Source of the DNA: Photobacterium halotolerans DSM 18316
GTDB lineage: Bacteria > Pseudomonadota > Gammaproteobacteria > Enterobacterales > Vibrionaceae
NCBI RefSeq assembly: GCF_000425165.1
Contig: NZ_KE384319.1
Location: forward strand, 372,001-436,000
Direction of reading: 5' to 3'
DNA length: 64,000 nt
Positions 47,993 to 57,057 of the stretch are shown piece after piece; positions within the stretch are counted from its first letter, which is position 1, and every line of letters begins with the position of its first letter. The notes beneath the pieces are model-generated. The model worked only from the letters and a program-made list of their open reading frames with translations. It was not told the DNA's origin and did no database searches. The position numbers and the translations under genes were made by a program.

Positions 47993-48247
47993 TCATAATT
48001 TCACCGCTATTTTCTTAGCGAACTTCATTACTTCATCTTCAATGTTCGAAGGAGTTCCAAGCATAACTGGCGCATCTTGAACATGATGAAGAATTGCAGT
48101 GTAGATATCTTCAGTTGAAGGCGTAAATGATAGCTTCTTAATATTGGATACTGCTGCTTTCAAATTTTTCTGATCACTTGGGTGTGGACTAAACCATGTT
48201 GGACGCCCAGCCCAACACTCTATAGCTTCAACTAACTGATTCATCAT
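47993..48247 (-). CDS. Small ORFan protein preceding the 260-aa-frame gene
   Basis: An 84-residue soluble protein (MMNQLVEAIECWAGRPTW...). AAGGAT precedes the tandem ATGs at 48247 and 48244; the longer open frame upstream runs into the conserved R2 repeat and is not coding. No family recognised. It is 290 bases upstream of the next ORFan in the same direction. Confidence 0.5.
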   Translation of the reverse strand: MMNQLVEAIECWAGRPTWFSPHPSDQKNLKAAVSNIKKLSFTPSTEDIYTAILHHVQDAPVMLGTPSNIEDEVMKFAKKIAVKL

Positions 48248-48266
48248 ATTATTTATCCTTAAAAAC

Positions 48267-48423
48267 ATAACATTTTGTTTATGACACCATGTCGTGTAAC
48301 CATTCCATCTATACCCCACCAAATCTACTGATTCATTGGAGTTATTCTGATTACCTCACATGAATTTATCAGTAAATTTACGCCATCAAGCCGTCTAACT
48401 CGTACCGCGCTACACCGCTATGC
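48267..48423. repeat. Repeat R2a, upstream of the 84-codon ORFan
   Basis: About 155 bases that align with 49635-49807: shared blocks include AACATTTTGTT, GACACCATG, GTCGTGTAA, ATTCATTGGAGTT, CTGATTACCTCAC, TTATCAGTAAAT and CGTCTAACTCGTAC. In the minus direction it lies just before a cargo gene, so it may carry its promoter. Confidence 0.8.
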
Positions 48424-48601
48424 AGTTACCATCAGGACTCACACAGACCTGCTACCGCCCCTGACAATCAAGTCACGAAGCGGCGTTTTGAGGTGAAGAT
48501 GACGTCTGGCAGGTATCTTAATTTGATATGAGTAAAGTTTCATTAAATAACATTTATTTACTTCCATATCTGTGGCTTTGCACAGATTTTTGTGACAGGG
48601 C
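48424..48601. other. Spacer between repeat R2a and repeat B
   Basis: About 180 bases; nothing recognised. Confidence 0.4.
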
Positions 48602-48825
48602 AGATATCAGGCAGGCAGATGCACTGCTTATGAAAAAAGAACGGCCTGCACAGCAGACCGTTCTTGACCGGAAGATTTGTTTCCACTTCCGGTTTTTCAG
48701 CAAAGCACCGGTTTCAACACAGCATTTACTTCTGCAAAGTAACCACGGTATGACGGTGGACGTTAGCCTGGGCTGAAACCACCTGAAAAGTGGCAGCAAA
48801 GGATCGGGTGTCCTGCAACGCCTGC
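48602..48825 (-). repeat. Repeat B: second copy of flagellin-like gene 3' end plus terminator
   Basis: Matches repeat A over about 225 bases in the same order. On the minus strand: degenerate flagellin tail, hairpin CCGGAAG...CTTCCGG (48668-48693), then a strong terminator AAGAACGG...CCGTTCTT with T run (48636-48664). Confidence 0.85.
48726..48825 (-). pseudogene. Broken flagellin-like gene, C-terminal 32 codons (copy B)
   Basis: Minus-strand translation ALQDTRSFAATFQVVSAQAN then VHRHTVVTLQK and TAA, matching the intact protein's end with several substitutions. More decayed than copy A; no start or upstream part. Confidence 0.82.
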
Positions 48826-48890
48826 GATGAGATAACGAGTATGATCCAAAGTCCTATTGCTTCATTCTCGATGGCGAATTCCTAAACATT

Positions 48891-49616
48891 TCAACCAGAA
48901 GCCTTCACAACGGAGGATGCATCGAGCTTGAGAGATTGACATGCGATCTCAAGCGCCACCTGTTCAAAAGCATGACGTTCTATGTAAGGCTCACCACTTC
49001 CCAAGTTGCTGTGTGTTCCTGCTGCATCGAATACACAGAGAAATACACTATCTGTAAAACCCACTTCGAGGGTAATAAACATCGTGAGTTGATTATTGGA
49101 TGAATTCATGACGGCTAAAACGTAAGGAAATCTGAGAGGCATTTTTGTACCCGCCATGCGCTCGCCGATTGAGGGGACATCTTCCACAAGCAACATTAAA
49201 TACTGTCCCGCTGTATGGACGCTGACTGGTTCGCTTTGCATTATATCTGGCATGTTTGGTGAGAACTCACCCCCCTGAGATGGACTCTGCACCTCGCCTT
49301 GAGTCCATTCTTTAGCCTTTGATAAAAATCGGGAGGCCAGTTCTTTACGTACCAAGCCTTTAGATAACCAGTCATTCTGAACGTATTCAATCTTACCCAT
49401 CACCTCGTTCGCTCTAGTATCTCCAGCTTTCAACATGCCAGAAAATACTAGGTACGCCACATAAATAGCTCCCTCATACTCGCTGTACTTCTGATTCCAT
49501 GCGATATCCAGCACATTTACGGTTTTCATTACGCCAGCTTCTTCAAGATCGAAGCCAAATGCAGGCAGCAGGGCAGCCACTTTTCCATTGTATTTTTTTC
49601 GCCGATTAAAGAACAT
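48891..49616 (-). CDS. ORFan protein between repeat B and repeat R2b
   Basis: A 241-residue soluble protein (MFFNRRKKYNGKVAALLPAFGF...). The N-terminal half looks helical, the C-terminal half beta-rich (QYLMLLVEDVPSIGERM; LTMFITLEVGFTDSVFLCVFD). No signal peptide or recognised domain. AGGAGTG precedes the ATG. It is flanked by repeats on both sides and differs in composition from flagellar genes, so it looks like an inserted cargo gene. Confidence 0.65.
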   Translation of the reverse strand: MFFNRRKKYNGKVAALLPAFGFDLEEAGVMKTVNVLDIAWNQKYSEYEGAIYVAYLVFSGMLKAGDTRANEVMGKIEYVQNDWLSKGLVRKELASRFLSKAKEWTQGEVQSPSQGGEFSPNMPDIMQSEPVSVHTAGQYLMLLVEDVPSIGERMAGTKMPLRFPYVLAVMNSSNNQLTMFITLEVGFTDSVFLCVFDAAGTHSNLGSGEPYIERHAFEQVALEIACQSLKLDASSVVKASG

Positions 49617-49634
49617 GCCTGCACTCCTATTTGC

Positions 49635-49807
49635 CTAACATTTTGTTCTACGACACCATGTTTTATAACTCAGTCGTGTAAGCATATTTCATCTACAACC
49701 CACTTAATCCACTAATTCATTGGAGTTCTTCTGATTACCTCACCTGAACTTATCAGTAAATTATTACGCCATAAGAGCGTCTAACTCGTACAGCCATACG
49801 CCGCTAT
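49635..49807. repeat. Repeat R2b, between the 241-residue ORFan and the flagellin-like gene
   Basis: Second copy of R2 (see 48267-48423), with a 12-base extra piece near 49662. It starts about 20 bases upstream of the ORFan's ATG and ends close to the stop of the flagellin-like gene. Confidence 0.8.
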
Positions 49808-49842
49808 AACGCTCAGGCGGAAACAAAACTTCCTTGTACCCA

Positions 49843-50877
49843 TTACTTCAACAAAGCAACCACAGTATGACGATGAACGTTCGCCTGGGCGGATACCACC
49901 TGGAAGGCGGCGGCGAAAGACTGAGAGTTCTGCAACGCTTGCAGCTTGATATCCATGCTCTCAGCAGACTGGCCGGCCATCGCCTTGCCGACTTTCGTGT
50001 CCAGATCGGCCTGGAAGTGTCTCAGCTGATCCAGCCCTTTCTGAACCTGTTGCAATCCCTGATTAACATGGCGCATGGTGTGGCGAATTTGCTCACCGTC
50101 TGCCAGTTTCAGGGAGATATTTTCAATGCCCTGTGGCTCGGGCTGCACTTTAATGCGATTCGGCTGACCGGCCGGGTAACGGTGGCCCTGTCCGCTGATG
50201 GTCACATGCTGGCCTAAGGTCTGAAAATCCGACTGAGAGGTTGAAAAGATCACATCACCGCTTTCGGTGGCCGCCGCGCGCAGACCGAGCGGAATGACCG
50301 CTTTGTCTATCTGCTGGGTTAACTGGCGATCGGTTTGCGAGGCATCGAAGGTCAGCAGCGCCGTGCCGCGATCCTGTACGGTCAGGTGCAACTGCTCACT
50401 CTGCTGACGCTGGCGTACCAGGTTCAGCCCGTTGACGGTAAAGCTTTGCTTGGGATCGCCTTTGGGCTGAAACTGAAGCTGACTGTCCAGCACCCGTTCA
50501 CCATCAAACCGGCCGGCATTCAGCGTTTGCTGTATGTGGCTATGGTGGCGCTGAAGCTGGTCCACACGGCCTTGAGTAATCGCGGTCGAACTGCCCAGCA
50601 TCTGAGTGAGAATTTTTTTCATTCCCTGCAGATCACGGCCCACGCTGACTAGGCTCTGATGCGCAATCTGACCCCGGGTCACTTGCTGCTGGCCCTGTGA
50701 GAATAGCTCGCTGGTTGCTGTGTATCCGCCTTTGACGACAGCCGGCCGTTGCGCCGGGGCGGTTTCCTGAACAGCGGAAACAGAGCCACCGGCGGGTGCC
50801 GGTGGTGAAATTGTTGCCTTGTCATTTTTCAGCAGTGAAATCGACTGTTGCCGAATCTCTGCAGTAGAGTTCACCAT
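49843..50877 (-). CDS. Flagellin-like protein encoded after flgL
   Basis: A 344-residue protein. The C-terminal end (SFAAAFQVVSAQANVHRHTVVALLK) has the pattern of a flagellin/HAP3 terminal helix, and the middle (VGRDLQGMKKILTQML, TLNAGRFDGERVLDS) resembles the D1 helices of flagellins. The N-terminus is atypical, with a Pro/Ala-rich stretch (about 20-45). It follows flgL by 15 bases in the same direction and is the last gene of the flgB-L operon. It may be a minor filament or hook-associated subunit. Two broken copies of its 3' end lie downstream. Confidence 0.75.
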   Translation of the reverse strand: MVNSTAEIRQQSISLLKNDKATISPPAPAGGSVSAVQETAPAQRPAVVKGGYTATSELFSQGQQQVTRGQIAHQSLVSVGRDLQGMKKILTQMLGSSTAITQGRVDQLQRHHSHIQQTLNAGRFDGERVLDSQLQFQPKGDPKQSFTVNGLNLVRQRQQSEQLHLTVQDRGTALLTFDASQTDRQLTQQIDKAVIPLGLRAAATESGDVIFSTSQSDFQTLGQHVTISGQGHRYPAGQPNRIKVQPEPQGIENISLKLADGEQIRHTMRHVNQGLQQVQKGLDQLRHFQADLDTKVGKAMAGQSAESMDIKLQALQNSQSFAAAFQVVSAQANVHRHTVVALLK

Positions 50878-50892
50878 AGTGTTCTCTCTTCC

Positions 50893-51792
50893 TTATAAGC
50901 GATCAAACAATGACAGATCGTTAATCTTGGTAAAGCTGGCCTGTGTTGCCTGAAGTGCCGAGAGATAATTGCTCAAACGTACCGACGCTTCCGCGTAGTC
51001 CAGGTTTTTCAGGTCGCCTTCCACCTTATCAACGAACAGTTTGTTATCGGTGTGTCCGTCTGACATCAGATCCAGGTTATTGTGGCGGCCGCCCATGTCG
51101 GTCATGGCGCCTAACACGTTGCCGAATGTGGTATCTATGGCAGCCAGAGTGTCATTCACTTCTGTCCTGAAATTGGCCGTCGGTGCCTGAAACTCTGCAA
51201 TCAGATCATCAATTTTCTGAAAGACAGTGTCACCACCACCTAAATCCAGCAATTCCAGCGCCGTCACGTTAGATTCCATTGTGACCCCTTTGGCGACCGT
51301 CACCAGCCGCTTATCGGCATTGCCGTTCAGGGTGTAACCTGCACCGGTATCCGTCAGAGCCGGCGTGTCGGTCTGCGTGCCGGAAAACAGATAGATACCT
51401 TCTTCATCCTGCGCATTGAACACGGCCTGTAAGCCCTCTTTCAGGCTTGCCATTTCAGTGATAATGCCCTGACGATCTTCATCTGTCATGGTGCCGTTTG
51501 AACCCCATAGCACAAGATCACGTAAACTCTTTAAACTGCTGTTTGCCGTGTCTAAATAAGCTTCCTGACTTGACAGTGTGGTTTTCACGTTGGCGATATT
51601 GGCCTGATACTGAGCCAGTGCGCTGCCTTCGCGCCCGAGGTTCAGAAGTTTGATGGAATCAATCGGGTCGTCCGACAGTTTGCTCAGACGGTCACCGGTA
51701 GACATCTGCTGCATCACTTCGCCCAAACCTACATTGTTCTTGCTCAGGCTGCTCAGCATCATCTGGCTGAATTGAGTGTCACTGATACGCAT
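50893..51792 (-). CDS. flgL: Lateral hook-filament junction protein FlgL (HAP3)
   Basis: A 299-residue HAP3: N-terminal MRISDTQFSQMMLSSLSKNN and QMSTGDRLSKLSDDPIDSIKLLNLGRE (shortened) and C-terminal NYLSALQATQASFTKINDLSLFDRL are typical. It joins FlgK to the LafA filament. Ten bases separate it from flgK. Confidence 0.95.
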   Translation of the reverse strand: MRISDTQFSQMMLSSLSKNNVGLGEVMQQMSTGDRLSKLSDDPIDSIKLLNLGREGSALAQYQANIANVKTTLSSQEAYLDTANSSLKSLRDLVLWGSNGTMTDEDRQGIITEMASLKEGLQAVFNAQDEEGIYLFSGTQTDTPALTDTGAGYTLNGNADKRLVTVAKGVTMESNVTALELLDLGGGDTVFQKIDDLIAEFQAPTANFRTEVNDTLAAIDTTFGNVLGAMTDMGGRHNNLDLMSDGHTDNKLFVDKVEGDLKNLDYAEASVRLSNYLSALQATQASFTKINDLSLFDRL

Positions 51793-51801
51793 AATTATTC
51801 C

Positions 51802-53175
51802 TTAAAACAGAGCCAGTACAGTATCGAACAGGTTATTGGCCGTACTGATCACCTTCATATTTGCCTGATAGGCATTAGCAAAAATCATCAGATTGGCGGC
51901 TTCCTCATCGCTGTTCACTGCGCTCAGGTTTTCTTTGACTGAGATGGCTTGTGCATTGAGGTTTTCCGCCGCTTTTGCGTCTGAGGTGACCTGGCGTGCT
52001 TTGATCGCCGTATCCCCTACCATGGCGGTGAACGTATCGCTGATGGCGATATTGCCGTAACCGGTAATCGCGAACGTCTGGTTGCTCAGACCAACCAAAT
52101 CGGTCAGCACATCACTGTTACCCGGAGTACCGTCTGAAGACAGTGCCAGCTCTTCCGGACTTAATCCTGTGATTTTCAGGCTCGAAGACGGACTGGCCGG
52201 GTCATAGGTAAACAGCGGCTGACCGGCATTGCCATTCAGATCCTGCCCGGTGGCCAGGGTGTTATTAAAGGCATCGGCAAACGCCACGGCCATTTCGTCC
52301 AGCGTCTGACGGAAAGGCAGCAGAGTCTCAACCTGATAATCGGCTATCGCGCCAAGCTCACCGCCGATATCACCGTTAATTGGAAAACGCTGACCGGCAA
52401 AATCGATTTCCATCTCGGCCAGATAAGGATCAGACGGATCGGGAATGGCTTTGATCTGAGAGGCCTGATCACCCAGCACCAGCGGTTGACCGGATGCCAG
52501 AGTGACCTGCAAACTGCCATCCGGCTGCTTATTGGTTTTGATCGACATCATTTCAGACAGCTGTCCAACCAGTGCATCACGTTCATCAAGCAGCTGAGAC
52601 GGGTTGCCGTTGGTTGAACTCATTTCAACAATGCGCTTATTCACATCGGCGATATTGACCAGCAGGCTGTTACTCAGCTCGACCGCCGCCGTGCGCTGCT
52701 CACTCAGATCTTTGTGCTGAGAATAATAAGACTCAGACAGCGTATTGAAACGGCGCGTCAGGGCGTCTGCTTCACTGATGATTTGCTGACGCAACGGTGT
52801 AGACTCAGGTTTCACCGAGGCATCGTTCAGGGCGGCGTATAAGTTGTCCAGACCTTTGGCGATGTTGAAGCTGTCTGCCCCCATCACGTTTTCAAGCTGA
52901 GACATATTGCTGAGATAGCGGGAAGAATAGGATGCCTGGCTTTGGGTCGCCCAGGTTTGTCTCACCACAAATTCATCGGATATGCGTCGAATACTGGTGA
53001 CTTCCACACCATTACCTGCACTGGTGCCCAGCGCGGAACTGGGACCGAGCGCAGCAAACTGCGCCTGCTGACGGCTGTAACCCGGCGTATTCACGTTCGC
53101 GACGTTTTGCGCGGTAACATCAAGGCCAGCACGGTTTGCATTCAAACCGGTTAATGCAATGTTGATTATGCTCAT
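51802..53175 (-). CDS. flgK: Lateral hook-filament junction protein FlgK (HAP1)
   Basis: A 457-residue HAP1, shorter than most polar or enteric FlgK proteins (about 550-640). It has the rod/hook signature ALTGLNANRAGLDVTAQNVANVNTPGYSRQ and the C-terminal ANLMIFANAYQANMKVISTANNLFDTVLALF pattern. The central exposed domain is reduced. It shares one base with the flgJ stop (TAATG). Confidence 0.95.
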   Translation of the reverse strand: MSIINIALTGLNANRAGLDVTAQNVANVNTPGYSRQQAQFAALGPSSALGTSAGNGVEVTSIRRISDEFVVRQTWATQSQASYSSRYLSNMSQLENVMGADSFNIAKGLDNLYAALNDASVKPESTPLRQQIISEADALTRRFNTLSESYYSQHKDLSEQRTAAVELSNSLLVNIADVNKRIVEMSSTNGNPSQLLDERDALVGQLSEMMSIKTNKQPDGSLQVTLASGQPLVLGDQASQIKAIPDPSDPYLAEMEIDFAGQRFPINGDIGGELGAIADYQVETLLPFRQTLDEMAVAFADAFNNTLATGQDLNGNAGQPLFTYDPASPSSSLKITGLSPEELALSSDGTPGNSDVLTDLVGLSNQTFAITGYGNIAISDTFTAMVGDTAIKARQVTSDAKAAENLNAQAISVKENLSAVNSDEEAANLMIFANAYQANMKVISTANNLFDTVLALF

Positions 53176-53702
53176 TAAGATCCGTGCTCCATTTTCGCAT
53201 CAATCCTGGTAATTAGCGGCTGCTGAAACGCCATATTACTAATGGCGGTCACTCGTTGAGTCGCCGGAAGCTGTTCTTTATCAAGGGCGACCTGCTCACT
53301 GGCGGTGTTAAATTTGCCCGCCTCCGGTGCCAGCGACGGGCTGTTGGCGGCCAGATTGTCACGGCTGAGCGCCGAATCGCTGCTGTCCTGCGGGCTCAGT
53401 TGCTTGACCAGCATGTCGGCAATACCGGCACTTTGGCGCTTCGCCATGTCCATCGCCAGCTGGCCGTCATAGAAGTCGCGAAAAACGCCTTGCTCTTTGC
53501 TCGAAAACGGGTTGTCTTCCGCTGCCAGTGCATCACTGCTGCTGCGCATCTGGCGCAGCACCATCTGCAGAAACATAGCTTCAAACTGACCGGCCACTTC
53601 ATGCAGAGCCTGTTTTTTATCAGCCTGAAACTTCAGGTTATTCACTGCACTGTTATCGTGATACAGCATGGCGTTAGCCTGACCATCAATTTTCATTGCC
53701 AC
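53175..53702 (-). CDS. flgJ: Lateral rod-cap protein FlgJ, single-domain form
   Basis: A 175-residue FlgJ with the rod-cap domain only (VAGQFEAMFLQMVLRQMRSSSD...FSSKEQGVFRDFYDGQLAMDMAKR). The C-terminal glucosaminidase domain of two-domain FlgJ (about 310 residues) is missing and the tail looks disordered. The wall-cutting role is probably taken by the transglycosylase encoded next to flgN. Confidence 0.93.
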   Translation of the reverse strand: MAMKIDGQANAMLYHDNSAVNNLKFQADKKQALHEVAGQFEAMFLQMVLRQMRSSSDALAAEDNPFSSKEQGVFRDFYDGQLAMDMAKRQSAGIADMLVKQLSPQDSSDSALSRDNLAANSPSLAPEAGKFNTASEQVALDKEQLPATQRVTAISNMAFQQPLITRIDAKMEHGS

Positions 53703-53705
53703 TCC

Positions 53706-54827
53706 TTAAATAACCACCAGCTCAGCATTCAGCGCACCCGCTTCATGCAGGGCCTGCAGAATTGACATCAGATCATCCGGCGTCGCGCCCAGGCTGTTCA
53801 CCGCATCGACAATCGTGCTCAGTTCAGTACCTTCCGGCCAGATATACATAGGTGCTTCGTCCTGATTGATATCGACCAGCGAGTTATTCACCACTTTGGT
53901 TTCACCGTCGGCAAAGGCGTTTGGCTGGCTGACAGACTGCATTTCACGAATGGTGACTGTCAGGCTGCCATGACTGACGGCAGCGGCGCTGACTGTCACG
54001 TTTTTGCCGACCACCACAGTACCGGTACGGGAGTTGAAGACGACTCGGGCCGGACGACGGCCTTCTTCGACAACCAGCTCTTCCAGCATCGACATAAAAG
54101 TCACGCGCTGCTGGGTATCCATAGGGGCCAGCACTTCCACCTTGGCCTTGTTGATAGCCGTTGCCACACCCGAACCGAAGGTGTTATTAACGGCACGGGC
54201 AATGTTTTTCGCAGTCGTGAAGCTTGGGGTACGCAGGTTGAGCGTGATATTGGGCTTTTGATTGAAATCAGTCGGGATTTCACGCTCCAGTGTCGCGCCA
54301 TTTGGAATACGCCCCGTTGTCGGGGTGTTAATGGTCACTTTCGAGCCGCTCAGACCTTCGGCACTGGCGCCACCGACAATCACGTTGCCCTGCGCCACCG
54401 CGTAGACTTCGCCGTCCACGCCCCGCAAAGGGGTCAGCAGCAGTGTACCGCCGCGCAAACTTTTGGCATCACCCAGGGATGACACCACAATATTCACTGT
54501 CTGACCTTTCCCTGCCATGGGATCGATAAACGCAGTCACACTGACTGACGCCACGTTTTTCAGCTTAGGATCGGTGCCTTCACTGATCTGCACACCAAAC
54601 TGGCGCAGCATATTGGTGACAGACTGGCTGGTAAATTTCACCTGGTTACGGTCACCCGTACCATCAAGGCCAACAACCAGACCGTAGCCCACCAGTTGGT
54701 TACCACGGATGCCTTGCACATCCACTAAATCCATAATAGGCATCGCAATGGAGGCGCTGGCAGAGACAGAGTGAGCTCCCCAAAGCGCCACTGCCATCAA
54801 CAGCAATAGGGTTTTGAACGATTTCAT
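53706..54827 (-). CDS. flgI: Lateral flagellar P-ring protein FlgI
   Basis: A 373-residue periplasmic protein with signal peptide (1-24) and the family features [23 protein letters not shown] (partly quoted), [22 protein letters not shown] and the end [21 protein letters not shown]. It forms the P ring in the peptidoglycan layer. The ATG at 54827 overlaps the flgH stop (TGATG) and starts a clean signal peptide; the ATG at 54842 would add five residues. Confidence 0.95.
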   Translation of the reverse strand: MKSFKTLLLLMAVALWGAHSVSASASIAMPIMDLVDVQGIRGNQLVGYGLVVGLDGTGDRNQVKFTSQSVTNMLRQFGVQISEGTDPKLKNVASVSVTAFIDPMAGKGQTVNIVVSSLGDAKSLRGGTLLLTPLRGVDGEVYAVAQGNVIVGGASAEGLSGSKVTINTPTTGRIPNGATLEREIPTDFNQKPNITLNLRTPSFTTAKNIARAVNNTFGSGVATAINKAKVEVLAPMDTQQRVTFMSMLEELVVEEGRRPARVVFNSRTGTVVVGKNVTVSAAAVSHGSLTVTIREMQSVSQPNAFADGETKVVNNSLVDINQDEAPMYIWPEGTELSTIVDAVNSLGATPDDLMSILQALHEAGALNAELVVI

Positions 54828-55489
54828 CAGAACGGCATCCATGGGCTAGTAAAGAATTGAGTCAGCCAGCCGGCTGAGTTGCTGTCAGCCAGTGCTCCGC
54901 GGCCGGAATAAGTGATACGCGCATCACCGATACGTTGCGAAGACACCTGATTCAAGCGGTTAATGTCATCGACCCGCACAATCCCTGACAGGCGGATAAA
55001 TTCATCGCCCTGATTGAGACGCAGCCATTTTTCCCCGCGGATACGCAGCACGCCGTTAGGCAGCACGGCGTTCACCGTCACTGTAATCGCCCCCTTCAGT
55101 TTGTTGCCCTGCGAGCTTTGCGATGAACCATCAAAGCCGCGGCTGGCATCCACACTGGCCGATAAATTATCGGCGGTGTAGCTGCCAAATACCGGCGCAC
55201 TGATGCCAACTTCAGAGTCTTTGGAAAACTGGGTATTGGCTTTTTTGCTCGACTGGGTTTCTTCGTCCAGGACTATGGTGAGAATGTCACCAACCCGGTA
55301 AGCACGGCGATCCTGAAACAAAGTCATCATGTAGTTGTTGCGATAAAGACTGCCGTCAGACGCTTCCGGCAAAGAGTAATCCAGTACCGGTGGCGCGAAG
55401 GCTTCATCATCGGGTTCGGGTGCAGAGAATTCAGGGCGCATGGTGCACCCTGTCATTAACACCATGAGAAATGGAATCAGCCACTTCAT
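54827..55489 (-). CDS. flgH: Lateral flagellar L-ring lipoprotein FlgH
   Basis: A 220-residue lipoprotein with lipobox ending in Cys15 (LMTGC) and the FlgH core ([21 protein letters not shown]...[28 protein letters not shown]). It forms the outer-membrane ring. The ATG at 55489 follows AAGGAAA and gives a proper lipoprotein signal; the frame upstream is open but not needed. Confidence 0.95.
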   Translation of the reverse strand: MKWLIPFLMVLMTGCTMRPEFSAPEPDDEAFAPPVLDYSLPEASDGSLYRNNYMMTLFQDRRAYRVGDILTIVLDEETQSSKKANTQFSKDSEVGISAPVFGSYTADNLSASVDASRGFDGSSQSSQGNKLKGAITVTVNAVLPNGVLRIRGEKWLRLNQGDEFIRLSGIVRVDDINRLNQVSSQRIGDARITYSGRGALADSNSAGWLTQFFTSPWMPF

Positions 55490-55512
55490 AGGATTTCCTT
55501 TCGGTGTAAGCA

Positions 55513-56298
55513 TTAAACTGACTGCGCGACAAACTTCAGCATGTCATCCGCCGCTGAGACGACTTTGGCGTTCATTTCGTACGCGCGCTGCGTGGTGATC
55601 ATATCGACCATCTCTTCCACCACCTGCACGTTAGAGCCTTCCAGCGCCCCCTGTTTGATGCTGCCTGCACCGTCCAGGCCCGGCACCAGTTCATCCGGCT
55701 GGCCGCTGGCTTCTGTTTCGCGATACAGGTTGCCGCCCAGCGCTTCCAGACCGGCCGGGTTTGCGAATTGCGCCAGAGTGATCTGACCCAGCTCCTGCGG
55801 CTGCGGATCACCGGCCACCTGCGCAGACACTGTGCCGTCAACACCGATGCTGATCCGGGTTGCCGCATTCGGGATCTCAATTTGAGGGATCAGTGGCAAA
55901 CCCTGAGTATTGACAATCAAGCCTTCCGAGTTGACATGAAACTGGCCGTTGCGGCTGTACATGACTTCACCGTCAGAGTTTTCAATCTGGAAAAAACCGC
56001 CACCCATGATGGCCATATCCAAGTCCTGGCTGGTGTTCTGTGAATTGCCCTGGGTAAACACTTTTTGTGTGCCGACGACGCGCACACCGCTACCCAGCTG
56101 CACACCTGTCGGCAGCTCGTTGACCTGATCGACCGGCGCGCCCGGCTGACGCTGAATGGTGTAAAAAAGGTCTTCAAACACAACGCGATCGCGTTTAAAA
56201 CCGACTGTGTTAACGTTTGCCAGGTTGTTCGAGATGGCGGTCATCTTGGTGTCTTGCGCCGCCATACCCGTTTTGCTGACCCATAATGCAGAATGCAT
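55513..56298 (-). CDS. flgG: Lateral flagellar distal rod protein FlgG
   Basis: A 261-residue rod protein: LWVSKTGMAAQDTKMTAISNNLANVNTVGFKRDRVVFEDLFY at the start (shown in part below the family pattern), FlgG-specific length, and the end VDMITTQRAYEMNAKVVSAADDMLKF. It forms the distal rod. AAGGAGAG precedes the ATG. Confidence 0.95.
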   Translation of the reverse strand: MHSALWVSKTGMAAQDTKMTAISNNLANVNTVGFKRDRVVFEDLFYTIQRQPGAPVDQVNELPTGVQLGSGVRVVGTQKVFTQGNSQNTSQDLDMAIMGGGFFQIENSDGEVMYSRNGQFHVNSEGLIVNTQGLPLIPQIEIPNAATRISIGVDGTVSAQVAGDPQPQELGQITLAQFANPAGLEALGGNLYRETEASGQPDELVPGLDGAGSIKQGALEGSNVQVVEEMVDMITTQRAYEMNAKVVSAADDMLKFVAQSV

Positions 56299-56315
56299 GT
56301 AATCTCTCCTTCTTA

Positions 56316-57047
56316 TTAGCCGTTACGCAGCAGACGGTTACCAGCCTGAGCGAGTTTTTCTGCGGTTTTCATCATCCGCACCTGCATTTCGAAATTACGC
56401 GTCAGCGACATTACGCTGACCAGTTCTTCAATCGCGGAAACGTTACTGCCTTCCAGGTGTTCCGGCGCCAGACGCACTGTGGCATCCGCGGCGAAATCAT
56501 TGCCGTTACGGGCCTGGAACAAGCCATCGTTCATTTTCTGAACATCGGCAATATTCGGATTGACCAGTTTTAGCTGACCCACTTCCAGCTCCGCTCCACC
56601 GCCCGGCGGAATGACAGTCACCATGCCGGTTTCGCTGATTTCAATGCTCTGGTTAGGCGGAATAACGATAGGCTCGCCTTCTGCCATCACAGGGAAACCG
56701 TTGACTGTCAGGTTGCCCTGCTGATCAATTTTCAGGTTACCGGCCCGGGTGTACGACTCGCCGCCATCCGGGCTTTGTACTGTCAGAAAACCATCGCCAT
56801 TAATGGCGATATCGAGTTTGCGACCGGTTTTCACCATGTCACCGGCATCAAACCGGGTCGAGGCCGAGTTCGTCACCACCATAGTGCTGCCGTCAAAACC
56901 GCGGCCCTGAACGGCATAACTTTTGGCTCTTTCCATGTCGGCCCGAAAACCTGTGGTATCGGCATTCGACAGGTTGTTCGAGCGCACCTGCTGTGCGCTC
57001 AGTACCCGACTTGCTCCACTGGTTGCTGTGTATAACAAGCTATCCAT
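56316..57047 (-). CDS. flgF: Lateral flagellar proximal rod protein FlgF
   Basis: A 243-residue rod protein starting MDSLLYTATSGASRVLSAQQ with the rod motif NNLSNADTTGFRADMERA and the end ELVSVMSLTRNFEMQVRMMKTAEK. The ATG at 57047 has AAGGG at seven bases; a TTG one codon upstream is less likely. Confidence 0.94.
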   Translation of the reverse strand: MDSLLYTATSGASRVLSAQQVRSNNLSNADTTGFRADMERAKSYAVQGRGFDGSTMVVTNSASTRFDAGDMVKTGRKLDIAINGDGFLTVQSPDGGESYTRAGNLKIDQQGNLTVNGFPVMAEGEPIVIPPNQSIEISETGMVTVIPPGGGAELEVGQLKLVNPNIADVQKMNDGLFQARNGNDFAADATVRLAPEHLEGSNVSAIEELVSVMSLTRNFEMQVRMMKTAEKLAQAGNRLLRNG

Positions 57048-57057
57048 CAACTAACCC

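Noticed and set aside
48267-49807. Integron attC sites, suggested by GTTAGAC/GTCTAAC and GCCTAAC heptamers in the R2 repeats
   Set aside because: The heptamers are in the same orientation instead of forming the required inverted core-site pair, no typical paired arms were found and no integrase is present in the window.
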